DNA of 64,000 nucleotides from assembly GCF_004000435.1 (NCBI RefSeq), contig NZ_RBVZ01000002.1:798501-862500 (forward strand), given 5' to 3'. The notes below the pieces were generated by a model, which saw only the letters and a program-made list of their open reading frames with translations, was not told the DNA's origin and ran no database searches. Both the position numbers and the translations under genes were made by a program. The DNA comes from Alexandriicola marinus (GTDB taxonomy: Bacteria > Pseudomonadota > Alphaproteobacteria > Rhodobacterales > Rhodobacteraceae). Below, in pieces: positions 30,152 to 39,117 of the stretch (within the stretch, counting starts at the first letter, position 1; each line of letters starts with the position of its first letter).

Positions 30152-30763
30152 ATGGCGAACCATCTATATCAGGGCGACCTGCCCGACGGGCTTGATCTTG
30201 GTCCGATTGTCGCCATCGATTGCGAGACGATGGGTCTGAACCCGCACCGGGACCGGCTTTGCCTGATCCAGATGTCGGGCGGTGACGGGGAATGCCATCT
30301 TGTGCAGGTGGGCCAGGGTCAGACAGCCGCGCCGAACCTGACCCGGATGCTCGAGGATCCGAATGTCCTCAAGCTGTTTCACTTCGGACGTTTCGATATC
30401 GCGGCCCTTGAAAATGCCTTCGGGGCGCAGACAGCGCCTGTCTATTGCACCAAGATCGCCTCGAAACTCGTGCGCACCTTCACCGACCGGCACGGGCTGA
30501 AAAACCTGCTTCAGGAGCTGTGTGGCGTGGATATCTCGAAACATCAGCAGCAAAGCGACTGGGGGGCGGAAAACCTGACCGAGGCGCAGCTTGATTATGC
30601 CGCGTCAGACGTCCTCTACCTGCATCAGCTGAAGGCGCGGCTTGACGAGATGCTGGCCCGCGAGGGCCGCACCGAAATGGCGGCCGCATGTTTCGAATTT
30701 CTGCCGATGCGGGCCCGGCTAGACCTCAAGGGGTGGCCCGAAATCGATATCTTTGCCCACTGA
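30152..30763 (+). CDS. RNase D-like 3'-5' exonuclease
   Basis: A 203-residue DEDDy exonuclease. The three Exo motifs are visible: VAIDCETMG (Asp and Glu of motif I), HFGRFDIAALE (motif II) and YAASDVLYLHQL (motif III with Tyr and Asp). It lacks the HRDC domains of full-length RNase D (about 370 residues), so it is the short ribonuclease-D-like form found in alphaproteobacteria. A role in 3' trimming of tRNA or small RNA is inferred from the family. GAGGGACAG lies directly before the ATG. The next gene, kdsD, starts one base after its stop codon. Confidence 0.88.
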   Translation: MANHLYQGDLPDGLDLGPIVAIDCETMGLNPHRDRLCLIQMSGGDGECHLVQVGQGQTAAPNLTRMLEDPNVLKLFHFGRFDIAALENAFGAQTAPVYCTKIASKLVRTFTDRHGLKNLLQELCGVDISKHQQQSDWGAENLTEAQLDYAASDVLYLHQLKARLDEMLAREGRTEMAAACFEFLPMRARLDLKGWPEIDIFAH

Positions 30764-30764
30764 C

Positions 30765-31733
30765 ATGGCTGATGCCCCGGATCATCGCGAGATTGGCCGA
30801 CGTGTGATCCTTGAAGAGGCGCGCGCACTTGACGTGCTGGCCGACGGGCTGAGCGTCGAATTCGACGCGGCGGTCGAGATGATCCTTGCCGCCGAAGGAC
30901 GGGTGATCGTCTCGGGCATCGGGAAATCGGGTCATATCGCACGCAAGATCGCGGCGACACTCGCCTCGACCGGGACGCCCGCCCATTTCGTACATCCCGC
31001 CGAGGCCAGCCATGGTGATCTGGGGATGATCCAGACCTCGGATATCGTGCTGGCCGTTTCGAATTCCGGCGAGGCGCCCGAACTGGCAAACCTCGTCGCC
31101 TATGCCCGGCGGTTCGGCATCCGTCTGATCGGGATGTCCAGTAATCCCGAAAGCACGCTGATCGCGCAATCCGACCTCGCCCTGATGCTGCCCAGCCTTG
31201 GCGAAGCCTGCGGTCATGGCGTCGTGCCGACGAATTCAACGACCATGACCCTTGCCCTCGGGGATGCGCTGGCAATCGCGCTGATGGATGCGCGCGCCTT
31301 CACGGCGGAGCATTTCCGGGACTTCCACCCCGGCGGCAAATTGGGTGCCCGGCTGTCGCGCGTGGGGGATTTGATGCATGCCGGCGAGGCGGTCCCCCTC
31401 GTCGGAACGCACACCCCAATGAGCGATGCCCTGCTGACGATCTCGCAGAAGGGCTTTGGTGTTGTTGGTGTTCTGGACGAAGACGGCTATCTTTGCGGCA
31501 TCATCACTGATGGCGACCTTCGGCGTCATATGGCCAACCTGCTCGACAACATGGCGGGTGACGTCATGACACGGGCGCCACGAACAATTTCGAAAGGCGC
31601 GCTTGCCGAAGAGGCAGTGTCGATCATGAACGACGCCAAGATCACCTGCCTCTTCGTTGTCGATCCTCCCGGATCCGGCAAGGTCGCGGGCATTCTTCAT
31701 ATCCACGATTGCCTGAGGGCGGGCGTGGTCTGA
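30765..31733 (+). CDS. kdsD: arabinose-5-phosphate isomerase
   Basis: KdsD converts ribulose-5-phosphate to arabinose-5-phosphate, the first step to Kdo for LPS and capsule. The 322-residue protein has an SIS sugar-isomerase domain (SGIGKSGHIARKIAATLASTGTPA, VHPAEASHGDLGMI) and two C-terminal CBS domains (about residues 205-320). The ATG at 30765 follows the TGA of the exonuclease gene by one base; a TTG at 30753 in the same frame would overlap that gene. It heads the LPS block with lptC, lptA and lptB and could also serve the kdsB-containing glycan locus about 12 kb away. Confidence 0.93.
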   Translation: MADAPDHREIGRRVILEEARALDVLADGLSVEFDAAVEMILAAEGRVIVSGIGKSGHIARKIAATLASTGTPAHFVHPAEASHGDLGMIQTSDIVLAVSNSGEAPELANLVAYARRFGIRLIGMSSNPESTLIAQSDLALMLPSLGEACGHGVVPTNSTTMTLALGDALAIALMDARAFTAEHFRDFHPGGKLGARLSRVGDLMHAGEAVPLVGTHTPMSDALLTISQKGFGVVGVLDEDGYLCGIITDGDLRRHMANLLDNMAGDVMTRAPRTISKGALAEEAVSIMNDAKITCLFVVDPPGSGKVAGILHIHDCLRAGVV

Positions 31734-31750
31734 GCAATCCGGAGGCAGAC

Positions 31751-32344
31751 ATGGACGGGGCCGACAACCTGTATTCCCGCATTGTCACCGGCCTCAAGAT
31801 ATTGCTGCCGCTGGGCGCGATCATGCTGTTGTCGACGATGTTCCTCTTTGCGAGGAAACCATCCGAGGACCCCACGTTACCCTATGCCGAAATCGAGGAT
31901 ATCGCGCGCGAGCCGCGGATTACCGATCCGTATTTCGCGGGCATATCGGATGACGGATCGATCATCGCGATCGCGGCCGACGAGGTCAGGCCGGACCCGG
32001 ACCAGGCCGACGCCTTCGAAATTTTTCGCATCCGCGCCGAAATCGATGCCACCGACGGAAGCCGGGTCGTCGTTGCCGCCGGGCAGGGGCGCATCGACCC
32101 AAGGGCACAGAGTGCCGTTCTGGATGGGCTGGTCCGGATCAGTTCTTCCTCGGGCTACGTGATGGAAACAACAGGATTGGCAGCAGACCTTCGTGCAGGC
32201 ACGATCGTCTCGAATGGCCCGCTCGAGGCACAGGCGCCCTTTGGGAGCCTGACCGCAGGGCGCGTCATCATCGGGCCAGAAAGCGACGGCAATGGTCAAC
32301 AGATAGTGTTCGAAGGCGGAGTTCGACTTATATACGAGCCATGA
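31751..32344 (+). CDS. lptC: LPS export periplasmic bridge protein LptC
   Basis: LptC is the membrane-anchored protein that hands LPS from the LptB2FG transporter to LptA. The 197-residue sequence has a short cytoplasmic N-terminus, one membrane segment (IVTGLKILLPLGAIMLLSTMFLF, about residues 10-32) and a periplasmic beta-jellyroll domain. GGAGG lies before the ATG at 31751; an upstream in-frame start at 31709 would overlap kdsD. Its identity rests on this layout and on its place between kdsD and lptA/lptB, since LptC sequences diverge quickly. Confidence 0.88.
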   Translation: MDGADNLYSRIVTGLKILLPLGAIMLLSTMFLFARKPSEDPTLPYAEIEDIAREPRITDPYFAGISDDGSIIAIAADEVRPDPDQADAFEIFRIRAEIDATDGSRVVVAAGQGRIDPRAQSAVLDGLVRISSSSGYVMETTGLAADLRAGTIVSNGPLEAQAPFGSLTAGRVIIGPESDGNGQQIVFEGGVRLIYEP

Positions 32345-32354
32345 CAGGGGAGCG

Positions 32355-32843
32355 TTGGTTGTGCGACTTGCTGCAATTATTGTTTTATGTATCGGATTTG
32401 TCGGAACCTCCGCCTCATCCCAGACAGACATCTCTTTGCGAGGACTTGCCGCGGACCCGACGGCCGCAGTCGAGATAACGGCAGATGCGCTTACCGTGAA
32501 TCAGGGCAGCCGGTCGGCGGTTTTCGCCGGCAACGTGGTGATCGGTCAGGGCGAATTGCGGATCGCTGCAGGCCGTGTCGAGGTCATCTACAGCGACGAA
32601 ACAGGCGATATCGCCCGGCTCGACGCCTCGGGCGGGGTAACATTTGCAACCGAGACGGAGGCCGCCGAAGCGACCGGCGCTGTCTATGACCTGACAAGCG
32701 GCATTCTGACATTGAACGGTGATGTGCTTCTGACTCAGGGGGCAAGCGCCCTTTCGGCTGATCGGATGGTCGTCAATCTGAACGACGGCACGGCACAGAT
32801 GGACGGCCGGGTGCGAACCGTGTTCGGCCAGACTGGAGAGTGA
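32355..32843 (+). CDS. lptA: LPS transport periplasmic protein LptA
   Basis: LptA forms the periplasmic beta-jellyroll bridge for LPS transport (OstA family). The 162-residue protein has a signal peptide (VVRLAAIIVLCIGFVGTSASSQ) followed by typical repeated strands: VEITADALTVNQGSRSAVFAGNV, LTLNGDVLLTQGASALSADRM and VNLNDGTAQMDGRV. The start is a TTG at 32355 (GGGGAG five bases upstream) or the GTG at 32361. It lies 10 bases after lptC, and lptB follows three bases after its stop codon. Confidence 0.9.
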   Translation: MVVRLAAIIVLCIGFVGTSASSQTDISLRGLAADPTAAVEITADALTVNQGSRSAVFAGNVVIGQGELRIAAGRVEVIYSDETGDIARLDASGGVTFATETEAAEATGAVYDLTSGILTLNGDVLLTQGASALSADRMVVNLNDGTAQMDGRVRTVFGQTGE

Positions 32844-32846
32844 TGC

Positions 32847-33605
32847 TTGTCAACGCGCGCTGATTTGAAGGTGACCGACGGGCGGGGCGGGCTTGAGGTT
32901 CGCAACCTCAGGAAAAGCTATCGGAACAGGCCCGTCATCCGCGACCTCGGGCTTGAGTTGCACCGGGGCGAAGTCGTCGCGCTTCTTGGCCCCAACGGAT
33001 CAGGCAAGACCACGTCGTTCTATGCGATCGCCGGATTGGTAAATGCCGAGGGCGGTTCGATCATCGTGGACGGCCGGGATGTCACCGGTCTGCCGATGTA
33101 TCGTCGGGCAAGGCTGGGGATCGGCTATCTTCCACAAGAGATGTCGATCTTTCGGGGCCTGTCGGTCGAGGATAACATCAAGGCGATCCTCGAGATCAGC
33201 ACGCCAGACCGCACGGGCCGGCGCGAACGGCTAGAAGAACTGCTGAGCGAATTTTCCATCGAACACCTGCGCCGGGCGCCCGCGCTTGCCCTTTCGGGCG
33301 GCGAGAGGCGCCGGGTCGAGATCGCCCGCTGCCTTGCCGCCGATCCGAAATACGTTCTTCTGGATGAACCGTTTGCAGGCGTGGACCCGATCGCCGTTGG
33401 CGAAATCCGCACGCTTGTCGCCGCGCTGAAGGAACGCGGGCTGGGCGTGCTGATCACCGACCACAATGTCAGGGAAACCCTTGGGATCGTTGATCGGGCC
33501 TATATCCTGCATGACGGTCAGGTCCTGATGTCAGGCACCGCCGACGAGGTGATCCGCGACGAAAATGTGCGCCGGGTTTACCTTGGTCAGACCTTCTCGC
33601 GTTAA
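32847..33605 (+). CDS. lptB: LPS export ABC transporter ATPase LptB
   Basis: LptB powers LPS extraction from the inner membrane with LptF and LptG. The 252-residue ATPase has Walker A GPNGSGKTT, the Q-loop region YLPQEMSIFRGL, signature LSGGERRR, Walker B YVLLDEPFAG and switch His in ITDHN. The Q-loop sequence PQEMSIFRGLSVEDNI is a hallmark of LptB. Translation starts at a TTG (32847) with GGAGAG about seven bases upstream. The nearby ATG at 32843 is in another frame and closes after six codons. lptF and lptG are not in the window. Confidence 0.95.
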   Translation: MSTRADLKVTDGRGGLEVRNLRKSYRNRPVIRDLGLELHRGEVVALLGPNGSGKTTSFYAIAGLVNAEGGSIIVDGRDVTGLPMYRRARLGIGYLPQEMSIFRGLSVEDNIKAILEISTPDRTGRRERLEELLSEFSIEHLRRAPALALSGGERRRVEIARCLAADPKYVLLDEPFAGVDPIAVGEIRTLVAALKERGLGVLITDHNVRETLGIVDRAYILHDGQVLMSGTADEVIRDENVRRVYLGQTFSR

Positions 33606-33843
33606 CCTTTTTTCCTTCGTGCGCCGCGACGCAGACGTTGACAAGGCGGCCCTGCTTGGGGCCGAATGAAGGGGATGAAACGGTTTCTCTCCATGCGCAT
33701 CGCTGGCCCGGCATTCCTTGTCGGAAGACGGCCAGTCGCAAGGAGAACCGCGCCATCATCACCAACTTAGCCGCGATTCTCGGATGGCGGACCCACGGGT
33801 CCATTGTCCCTGATTCCCTGCGCCCAGAACTCAAGGAGGACCG

Positions 33844-34407
33844 ATGCGGTATCAGATCAGCGGAAAACAGATCGACATTGGCGAAGCACTGCAGACCCAT
33901 GTTCGAACGGAACTCGGGGAAATGGTCGAAAAATATGCGGGCCGTCCAACCGAAGCGCAGGTTGTCTTTTCGAGGAATGGCCACGAATTCGCCTGCGAGA
34001 CCGTGATCCATCTGTCAACGGGCCTTACTGTGCAGGCCAAGGGGCGCGCGCACGAGATCTATGCTGCCTTCGATTCCTGTTCCGAAAAGATGGACAAGCA
34101 GTTGCGCCGCTATAAGCGCCGGTTGAAAGACCATCACAAAGACCGGGCGGTACCCGTTGAACTTTCGGATGCCGGCTCATATATCCTCGCGCCAACAGGA
34201 GAAGACGAATCGTCCGAAGCAGACACCAACCCCGTCATCGTGGCGGAGATGCAGGCCAAAATCCCGTCACTCTCTGTCGGCGATGCGGTCATGCAGATGG
34301 AGTTGGCACATGCACAGGTGCTCGTCTTTCGAAATGAGAAGCATAATGGGATAAACGTCGTCTATCAGCGTGACGACGGAAATGTTGGCTGGATCGATCC
34401 GAGCTAG
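33844..34407 (+). CDS. hpf: ribosome hibernation-promoting factor, long form
   Basis: Binds the 30S decoding centre and dimerises ribosomes into inactive 100S particles in stationary phase. At 187 residues it is the long form: an N-terminal RaiA/HPF domain (MRYQISGKQIDIGEALQTHV, to about residue 100), a linker (GEDESSEAD) and a C-terminal dimerisation domain (VGDAVMQMELAHAQVLVFRNE, NVVYQRDDGNVGWIDP). AAGGAGG precedes the ATG. The 238 bases between lptB and this gene hold its promoter region, with a TTGACA at 33638-33643 but no good -10. Confidence 0.94.
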   Translation: MRYQISGKQIDIGEALQTHVRTELGEMVEKYAGRPTEAQVVFSRNGHEFACETVIHLSTGLTVQAKGRAHEIYAAFDSCSEKMDKQLRRYKRRLKDHHKDRAVPVELSDAGSYILAPTGEDESSEADTNPVIVAEMQAKIPSLSVGDAVMQMELAHAQVLVFRNEKHNGINVVYQRDDGNVGWIDPS

Positions 34408-34446
34408 GATCGCGGTCCACCATCGCAGCACCGGAGAGACCTGGAC

Positions 34447-34911
34447 ATGCAGTTGTCGAAGATTCTTCGACCGGAATGCGTCAAGCTCCTGAACGGAGCG
34501 ACAAGCAAGAAGCGGTTGTTTCAGGACATCGCCGAGCTTGCCCAATCCGTCTATGGACTTGGTCAATCGCAGGTTCTGGACGCGCTTCTGGAACGCGAGA
34601 CACTGGGGCCGACAGGTGTCGGGCAGGGCGTCGCCCTGCCCCATGCGCGGCTTCATGAGATCGATCGGGTCTGCGGCCTGTTCTTCCGGCTTGATCGCCC
34701 TCTCGAATTCGAGTCGGTCGATCGTCAGCCGGTCGATCTGGTCTTCACGCTGTTCGCACCCGAGAATGCAGGCGTCGAGCATCTCAAGGCACTTGCCCTC
34801 GTGTCGCGCACGCTCAGGGATCCGGGGATTTGTGCAAAACTTCGGGCGAATGACGATGCGCACACGCTCCATACGATCCTGACCGAGACGACTTCGTCTC
34901 AGGCGGCCTGA
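34447..34911 (+). CDS. ptsN: PTS IIA-like nitrogen regulatory protein
   Basis: PtsN (EIIA-Ntr) is the terminal phosphate acceptor of the nitrogen PTS and acts on potassium and nitrogen regulators, not on sugar import. The 154-residue protein has the phosphorylated His at H66 in GVALPHARL and the typical FFRLDRPLEFESVDRQPVDLVFTLFAPENAG segment. GGAGAG lies eight bases before the ATG. It follows hpf by 39 bases, an order conserved in alphaproteobacteria. It meets the convergent sulfotransferase gene 17 bases after its stop. Confidence 0.94.
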   Translation: MQLSKILRPECVKLLNGATSKKRLFQDIAELAQSVYGLGQSQVLDALLERETLGPTGVGQGVALPHARLHEIDRVCGLFFRLDRPLEFESVDRQPVDLVFTLFAPENAGVEHLKALALVSRTLRDPGICAKLRANDDAHTLHTILTETTSSQAA

Positions 34912-34927
34912 CGTTCAGGCCCGCATT

Positions 34928-36361
34928 TCAGGCCCAGTTTCCGAACGAAAAACTGTCGTAGTCGCGACCCACAGCCTCCCGGGTCGCGGCCTCGATCTCG
35001 GCATCATATATCTTCTCGAGCGCCGGTCGGTGAGGATCGGTCTGATCCGGAATCGGAGGCGGATTCGATAGCCCGACCTTGTGCGCCAACCGAACCAACT
35101 CCTCGGCCATTTCTTCTTCGCGAATGATCATTTCAGGCGGAAGGAAGTTCGTCATCCCCTGCAAGAGACCGGTTTGCGAAGACCATGCCTGATCGATGCG
35201 CAGATTCGTCTGGCCATTGAGATTGGCCTTCACGAAGGCGAGGAACGCCTTGAACCCGTTTCGATGCGCATCGATGTCATAGTCTGACCCAAGCTTGCCC
35301 TCGGGCAAATCCAACCCGAAATGTTGCCGAAGGTTCTGCCGGATCTCGGGAAAGGCGTTGGGCCCGCTCGCCGGAAGGATACGTTCGCAATAGGCGGCAT
35401 GCGCCCGGGCGACGGGATGGCGGATCACCGTGAACGACCTGTGTCCGGCATGATCGGCCTTCCACCGTCTGAGCGTCTTCTGGTTGAATTTCTCGAGCAG
35501 GTCCTTGCCGTCATCCAGCGCGCTGAGCCATGCACGGACGGTCGCTTCGGGACCAGAGCGGAGGGTCTGATAAATGAGCGGGGATTCCGGCGCCGCCACA
35601 TAGTGCGGGATAAGTGCACCACGGCGCGGTTCGAAATTCGGGGTCCGGGTCAGGTTGAACCGATCGATCCCGGCCAGACCGCGTTCCATCTCGGCATAGT
35701 TGGTGACCTTGTCTTCAAGCGGCTCGGGGTTCTGTTTCTTGAGCTTCTTGTCCAGCCCCTCCAGCCGGGCGGGCACCCCAAGCCACGATGCGATCCCGTT
35801 CATGACGGCCACATCCTGCAAATCTTCATAATCAAGGTAGAACGCTGTCTGCCCCGTTCTCTGAAGCGCGTTCAGAATGCGTATCTGAAAGTTCTGGATC
35901 GCCTCGGCGTGCTTTTCGAATTCGGCGGCATCAAAGCGGATCTTCTCTGACCTCGCGTGTTTGACATTCGTCAGCTTCCACTGGCCGGTGGAGGCCGCGA
36001 TCTTGCGGCTGACATAGCTTTCGACGGGATTGCGCGTCAGCACGATCTTGGCGCAGCGCGGATCGTTCAGGATCGTGTCCAGGATGCGCGGGTCGTGATC
36101 GTTGAAATAGCGAAACCCGCTGATCACGGTTTCGCGCCCGGCCCGTTCGGCCTTGATCGCGGCGATCAGTTGCTTGGGGTTGACGTCCCGCTCGGCCTGC
36201 GTGATCCCCAAGACCTCGGTCCGGTTCGGATAGCCGATGAAATGCGGGTTGAAGGCCTCACCATGGCAGGTGACACCATCGAAGGCATTGAGATTTGATT
36301 CGAGAAAATTCGACCCTGTCCGCATTTCGGCAAAGACGACGAAGTAGTCAAATGAGGCCAT
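34928..36361 (-). CDS. two-domain NodH-like sulfotransferase
   Basis: A 477-residue protein with two sulfotransferase-like halves. The N-terminal half (about residues 1-270) is of the Stf0/NodH type: MRTGSNFLESNLNAF is the PAPS 5'-phosphosulfate loop and IVLTRNPVESYVSRK the 3'-phosphate-binding segment. The C-terminal half has FTVIRHPVARAHAAYCERIL, as in Sulfotransfer_2 proteins. Such enzymes move sulfate from PAPS to a glycan and release PAP. It is the last gene of a minus-strand chain starting at galU and begins three bases after the preceding gene. The PAP-removing phosphatase CysQ is encoded about 7 kb away in the same locus. The acceptor is unknown. Confidence 0.85.
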   Translation of the reverse strand: MASFDYFVVFAEMRTGSNFLESNLNAFDGVTCHGEAFNPHFIGYPNRTEVLGITQAERDVNPKQLIAAIKAERAGRETVISGFRYFNDHDPRILDTILNDPRCAKIVLTRNPVESYVSRKIAASTGQWKLTNVKHARSEKIRFDAAEFEKHAEAIQNFQIRILNALQRTGQTAFYLDYEDLQDVAVMNGIASWLGVPARLEGLDKKLKKQNPEPLEDKVTNYAEMERGLAGIDRFNLTRTPNFEPRRGALIPHYVAAPESPLIYQTLRSGPEATVRAWLSALDDGKDLLEKFNQKTLRRWKADHAGHRSFTVIRHPVARAHAAYCERILPASGPNAFPEIRQNLRQHFGLDLPEGKLGSDYDIDAHRNGFKAFLAFVKANLNGQTNLRIDQAWSSQTGLLQGMTNFLPPEMIIREEEMAEELVRLAHKVGLSNPPPIPDQTDPHRPALEKIYDAEIEAATREAVGRDYDSFSFGNWA

Positions 36362-36364
36362 ATT

Positions 36365-38062
36365 CTACCGAACCAGATAAGGTTTGCGCTTGCGCGGCTG
36401 TTCGTGTTTTGGCGGCGGATCGACGGGGAAGTCACCCATCAGATAGGGGTGCATGCCCTGGTTCTTCAGGTTTTGCAGGAACTGGCCAAAGCCGGTCAGA
36501 TCCACCATCCGGGGGGCCTCAGTCAGCTGGGGCAACCCTTTGGTCGCGATCTGATCGACCACGCTTTGCAGGGCCTCCATCGGCGATTCGATGAATTCCG
36601 CCATCGTCCAGATCCGGATACGCGCCTTGGCATAGGGTGAGCGGAGTGCATGAAGGTGATCGGCCTCGATCCGCTGAAGATTGGCGGCCTCGACCCGCAG
36701 GTCAGCGAAGTTCCGGTTCGACTGAAACAGCGGCACCGCCCATGCGCCCGAGATGACAGAAATATGGGCATTGGGATCCTTGGCAATTTCCCAGCTGATA
36801 TCCTGCGTATCGCGGGGGCCATACTGAAAACACTGGCGTTCACCCCGGGTGTTCCAGATCAGGTTCGTCAGGAACATCCACGCATTGTGATCGCGCAGGG
36901 CCGCGCTGTCGGAGAGAGCGCCTACGAACGTCTTTTGACGACCCTCGAACTCCACCCTCTCAGGGTCGAACAGGTGACCATGGACCCGGGTTCCGGTAGC
37001 CCGGGCAAGCCAGCTTTCGAAATCCTCGAACAATTCGGCAAAGCCTTCGAAGACGGAATAGGGTGCCGACGACACTCCGTTTTCCCAGTTGGGATTCGGG
37101 AACCGGCTTTGCATGTAAAGACCGGGCCGCCCCTGTGTGCGCCGTTCGACGGCCTTGGCGAAGATCCGGTCGATCTTGCCCGGGTTTGGCTCGGCCAAGG
37201 CACCGCTATCGCGATCCGCGTTGAGAAAGTTGTCATAAAGCCTGTCGGCATGGGGCCAGATCTTGCGGGCGACAAAGCAATCAGACCGGCGCAACAACTG
37301 AAGGTGATCGTCATAGAAGATGTGCGGCTTGCCCTGAAAATCGAACTTCGACAGGGTCAGGGAGCGACTTTCGATCTTTTGCGAGTAAAGACGCGACAGT
37401 GTCTGGAAATAGCTCTCATCCGGGATCCAGACCTTTCGGAAATAGGCGTCATAGGTTTCGCGTTCCGGATCTTGCAGGATCGCCGACAACGTCCGCCGCG
37501 TCAGGCACCACCATTGCGACCCCATGTGAGGCAGGATGCCTTCGGGGATGCGCCGGCCGAACCCGATCCACCGCTGAAATTTCACATACCTGTCAAACAG
37601 CCGGCGGTGCCGCTTCCATGAGAACGGAAACCGAAGGGTGAAACGTTCTTCCGACAGGCCACCCACCGTCCAGGGCACATCTGCGGTCGTCGCACTTTCG
37701 ATGAAATCGGTGTCGGGCCGACTGTCGAGGTAGGATCGCAATTCCGACGGATGCCGCAGCGGCAGACACGATCCCGACGCCAGATAGACGTGCCGGACCT
37801 GTGGAAAGGATTCCAGCATGAGTTCCGACGCGGCCTGTGTGCCGGCGACGATCCCCCAGGTGCCCCATTCACATCGGTGCCGTTTCGAGAACAGGACCTC
37901 GTCGAGGTCCGACAGGGATTGGACGAACGCGTCATGGATTTTCGAGGAGACCGACTTGTCGACATGCACGACAACGGGGCACCCGGCGGCGACCCAATAC
38001 CGGATCACCTGCTCTGCCCGATCGAGCGCGGTATGAACCAGCATGACGACCCCGACCGTCAT
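36365..38062 (-). CDS. beta-1,6-N-acetylglucosaminyltransferase-like (GT14) with C-terminal unknown domain
   Basis: A 565-residue protein. Residues 1-250 resemble the core-2/I-branching GT14 family: VVMLVHTALDRAEQVIRYW, VVVHVDKSV, CEWGTWGIVAGTQAA, YLASGSCLPLRHP, GSQWWCLTRRT and WIPDESYFQTL. The next 300 residues (from about NPNWENGVSSAPYSVFEGFAE) match no glycosyltransferase motif I know and correspond to the DUF5928 region found in rhodobacterial homologues. It overlaps the stop of the upstream GT2 gene by four bases (ATGA), and the sulfotransferase starts three bases later. It probably builds a surface glycan. Confidence 0.85.
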   Translation of the reverse strand: MTVGVVMLVHTALDRAEQVIRYWVAAGCPVVVHVDKSVSSKIHDAFVQSLSDLDEVLFSKRHRCEWGTWGIVAGTQAASELMLESFPQVRHVYLASGSCLPLRHPSELRSYLDSRPDTDFIESATTADVPWTVGGLSEERFTLRFPFSWKRHRRLFDRYVKFQRWIGFGRRIPEGILPHMGSQWWCLTRRTLSAILQDPERETYDAYFRKVWIPDESYFQTLSRLYSQKIESRSLTLSKFDFQGKPHIFYDDHLQLLRRSDCFVARKIWPHADRLYDNFLNADRDSGALAEPNPGKIDRIFAKAVERRTQGRPGLYMQSRFPNPNWENGVSSAPYSVFEGFAELFEDFESWLARATGTRVHGHLFDPERVEFEGRQKTFVGALSDSAALRDHNAWMFLTNLIWNTRGERQCFQYGPRDTQDISWEIAKDPNAHISVISGAWAVPLFQSNRNFADLRVEAANLQRIEADHLHALRSPYAKARIRIWTMAEFIESPMEALQSVVDQIATKGLPQLTEAPRMVDLTGFGQFLQNLKNQGMHPYLMGDFPVDPPPKHEQPRKRKPYLVR

Positions 38063-39069
38063 GCCCAGTTCCCCTTCGACATCAATCCGAGGATCTCAAG
38101 CTGGCGCCAGTTGATGTATTTCTCGCTCCACTTGCACCAGAGGTCAGGGTTCTCGGACAGACCCGCGGCATAGGCGCGGTATTCGTGGCTGGCCGCATAA
38201 TGCTGTTTGCGGGTCAGCTCCTCACGCGCCTTTTCGGTAAATGTATCCAGAAATTTGGTGTGAAGCAGAACGCCCGATGCCTTTTCACCACCCCATTCGT
38301 CATAGACGAGGTTCAGCCCCCGCGGCAGAAGCATATGGGTCGAGCTGACATAGGCATACCGCCGGTCCCACTTGACCAGCGGTATCTTGTTCAATGCAGG
38401 CGCACGGGCCGGGTTCTCGGGGAAGAACATCCGCGCGCGCGGGCCGCCCTGGATCCACAAATTTCCGAAACGAGCGTTCCTGGTGATGGTGTAATTGCCG
38501 GCATCGAACCAGCACGCCGTTTCAAGGGGATCGTCGCCGGGACGATACTTGTTCTGATCGATCCGGCCCTTGGGATACATGTCGAGAAGCATCGCGCCGA
38601 ACGACTTGATCGATGATGCATCGAGCCAATCCGTAAGGGCCTTGAGAGGACGGGTATCGCAGAACGGATAGACCAGCAATTCGTCGGGATCGACGACAAG
38701 GCACCAGTGCTTGTGACCGTATTGCCATTGCAGCCAGTTCAGCCAATCGACACCGAACCTTGCCCGTTTGTAGCTGGCGTCGGTGGTCCAGAGAGAGACG
38801 TCAGGTTGACTTGACAGGTATTCGCGCCCGCCATCGTCACTCCCGTTGTCGACCATCAGGAAATGGCGAACCCCGATCCCGCGATAATACTCGAGGAAGT
38901 GCTTGAGCCGGGGATACTCGTTGCGAAACGTCGAAAAGACCAGAATGTCCGAAGGTTCGATCAGATCGGTCCTGTCGTTGACACGGGTCAGCTGACGCCC
39001 CTTGCGCCACGCCCTGATCCGCCAGCGTTTCCGCTGCAACCTTAGCCGATATGACTGAAGCAGTCCCAA
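38059..39069 (-). CDS. glycosyltransferase family 2-like (Glyco_tranf_2_4) protein
   Basis: A 336-residue protein. After a basic N-terminus (LQRKRWRIRAWRKGRQL) comes STFRNEYPRLKHFLEYYRGIGVRHFLMVDNGSDDG, the start of a GT-A fold, and CLVVDPDELLVYP, which carries the metal-binding DxD-like site. This is the Glyco_tranf_2_4/GT92-like type common in rhodobacterial polysaccharide loci. The start is a TTG at 39069 with AGGGA five bases upstream; no ATG occurs near. Its stop overlaps the start of the GT14-like gene. Donor and acceptor cannot be read. Confidence 0.86.
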   Translation of the reverse strand: MGLLQSYRLRLQRKRWRIRAWRKGRQLTRVNDRTDLIEPSDILVFSTFRNEYPRLKHFLEYYRGIGVRHFLMVDNGSDDGGREYLSSQPDVSLWTTDASYKRARFGVDWLNWLQWQYGHKHWCLVVDPDELLVYPFCDTRPLKALTDWLDASSIKSFGAMLLDMYPKGRIDQNKYRPGDDPLETACWFDAGNYTITRNARFGNLWIQGGPRARMFFPENPARAPALNKIPLVKWDRRYAYVSSTHMLLPRGLNLVYDEWGGEKASGVLLHTKFLDTFTEKAREELTRKQHYAASHEYRAYAAGLSENPDLWCKWSEKYINWRQLEILGLMSKGNWA

Positions 39070-39117
39070 TCGTGTCCCTTGCCGCCCTAGTCGAGGATGT
39101 GCCGGTCGGAACGAGTA

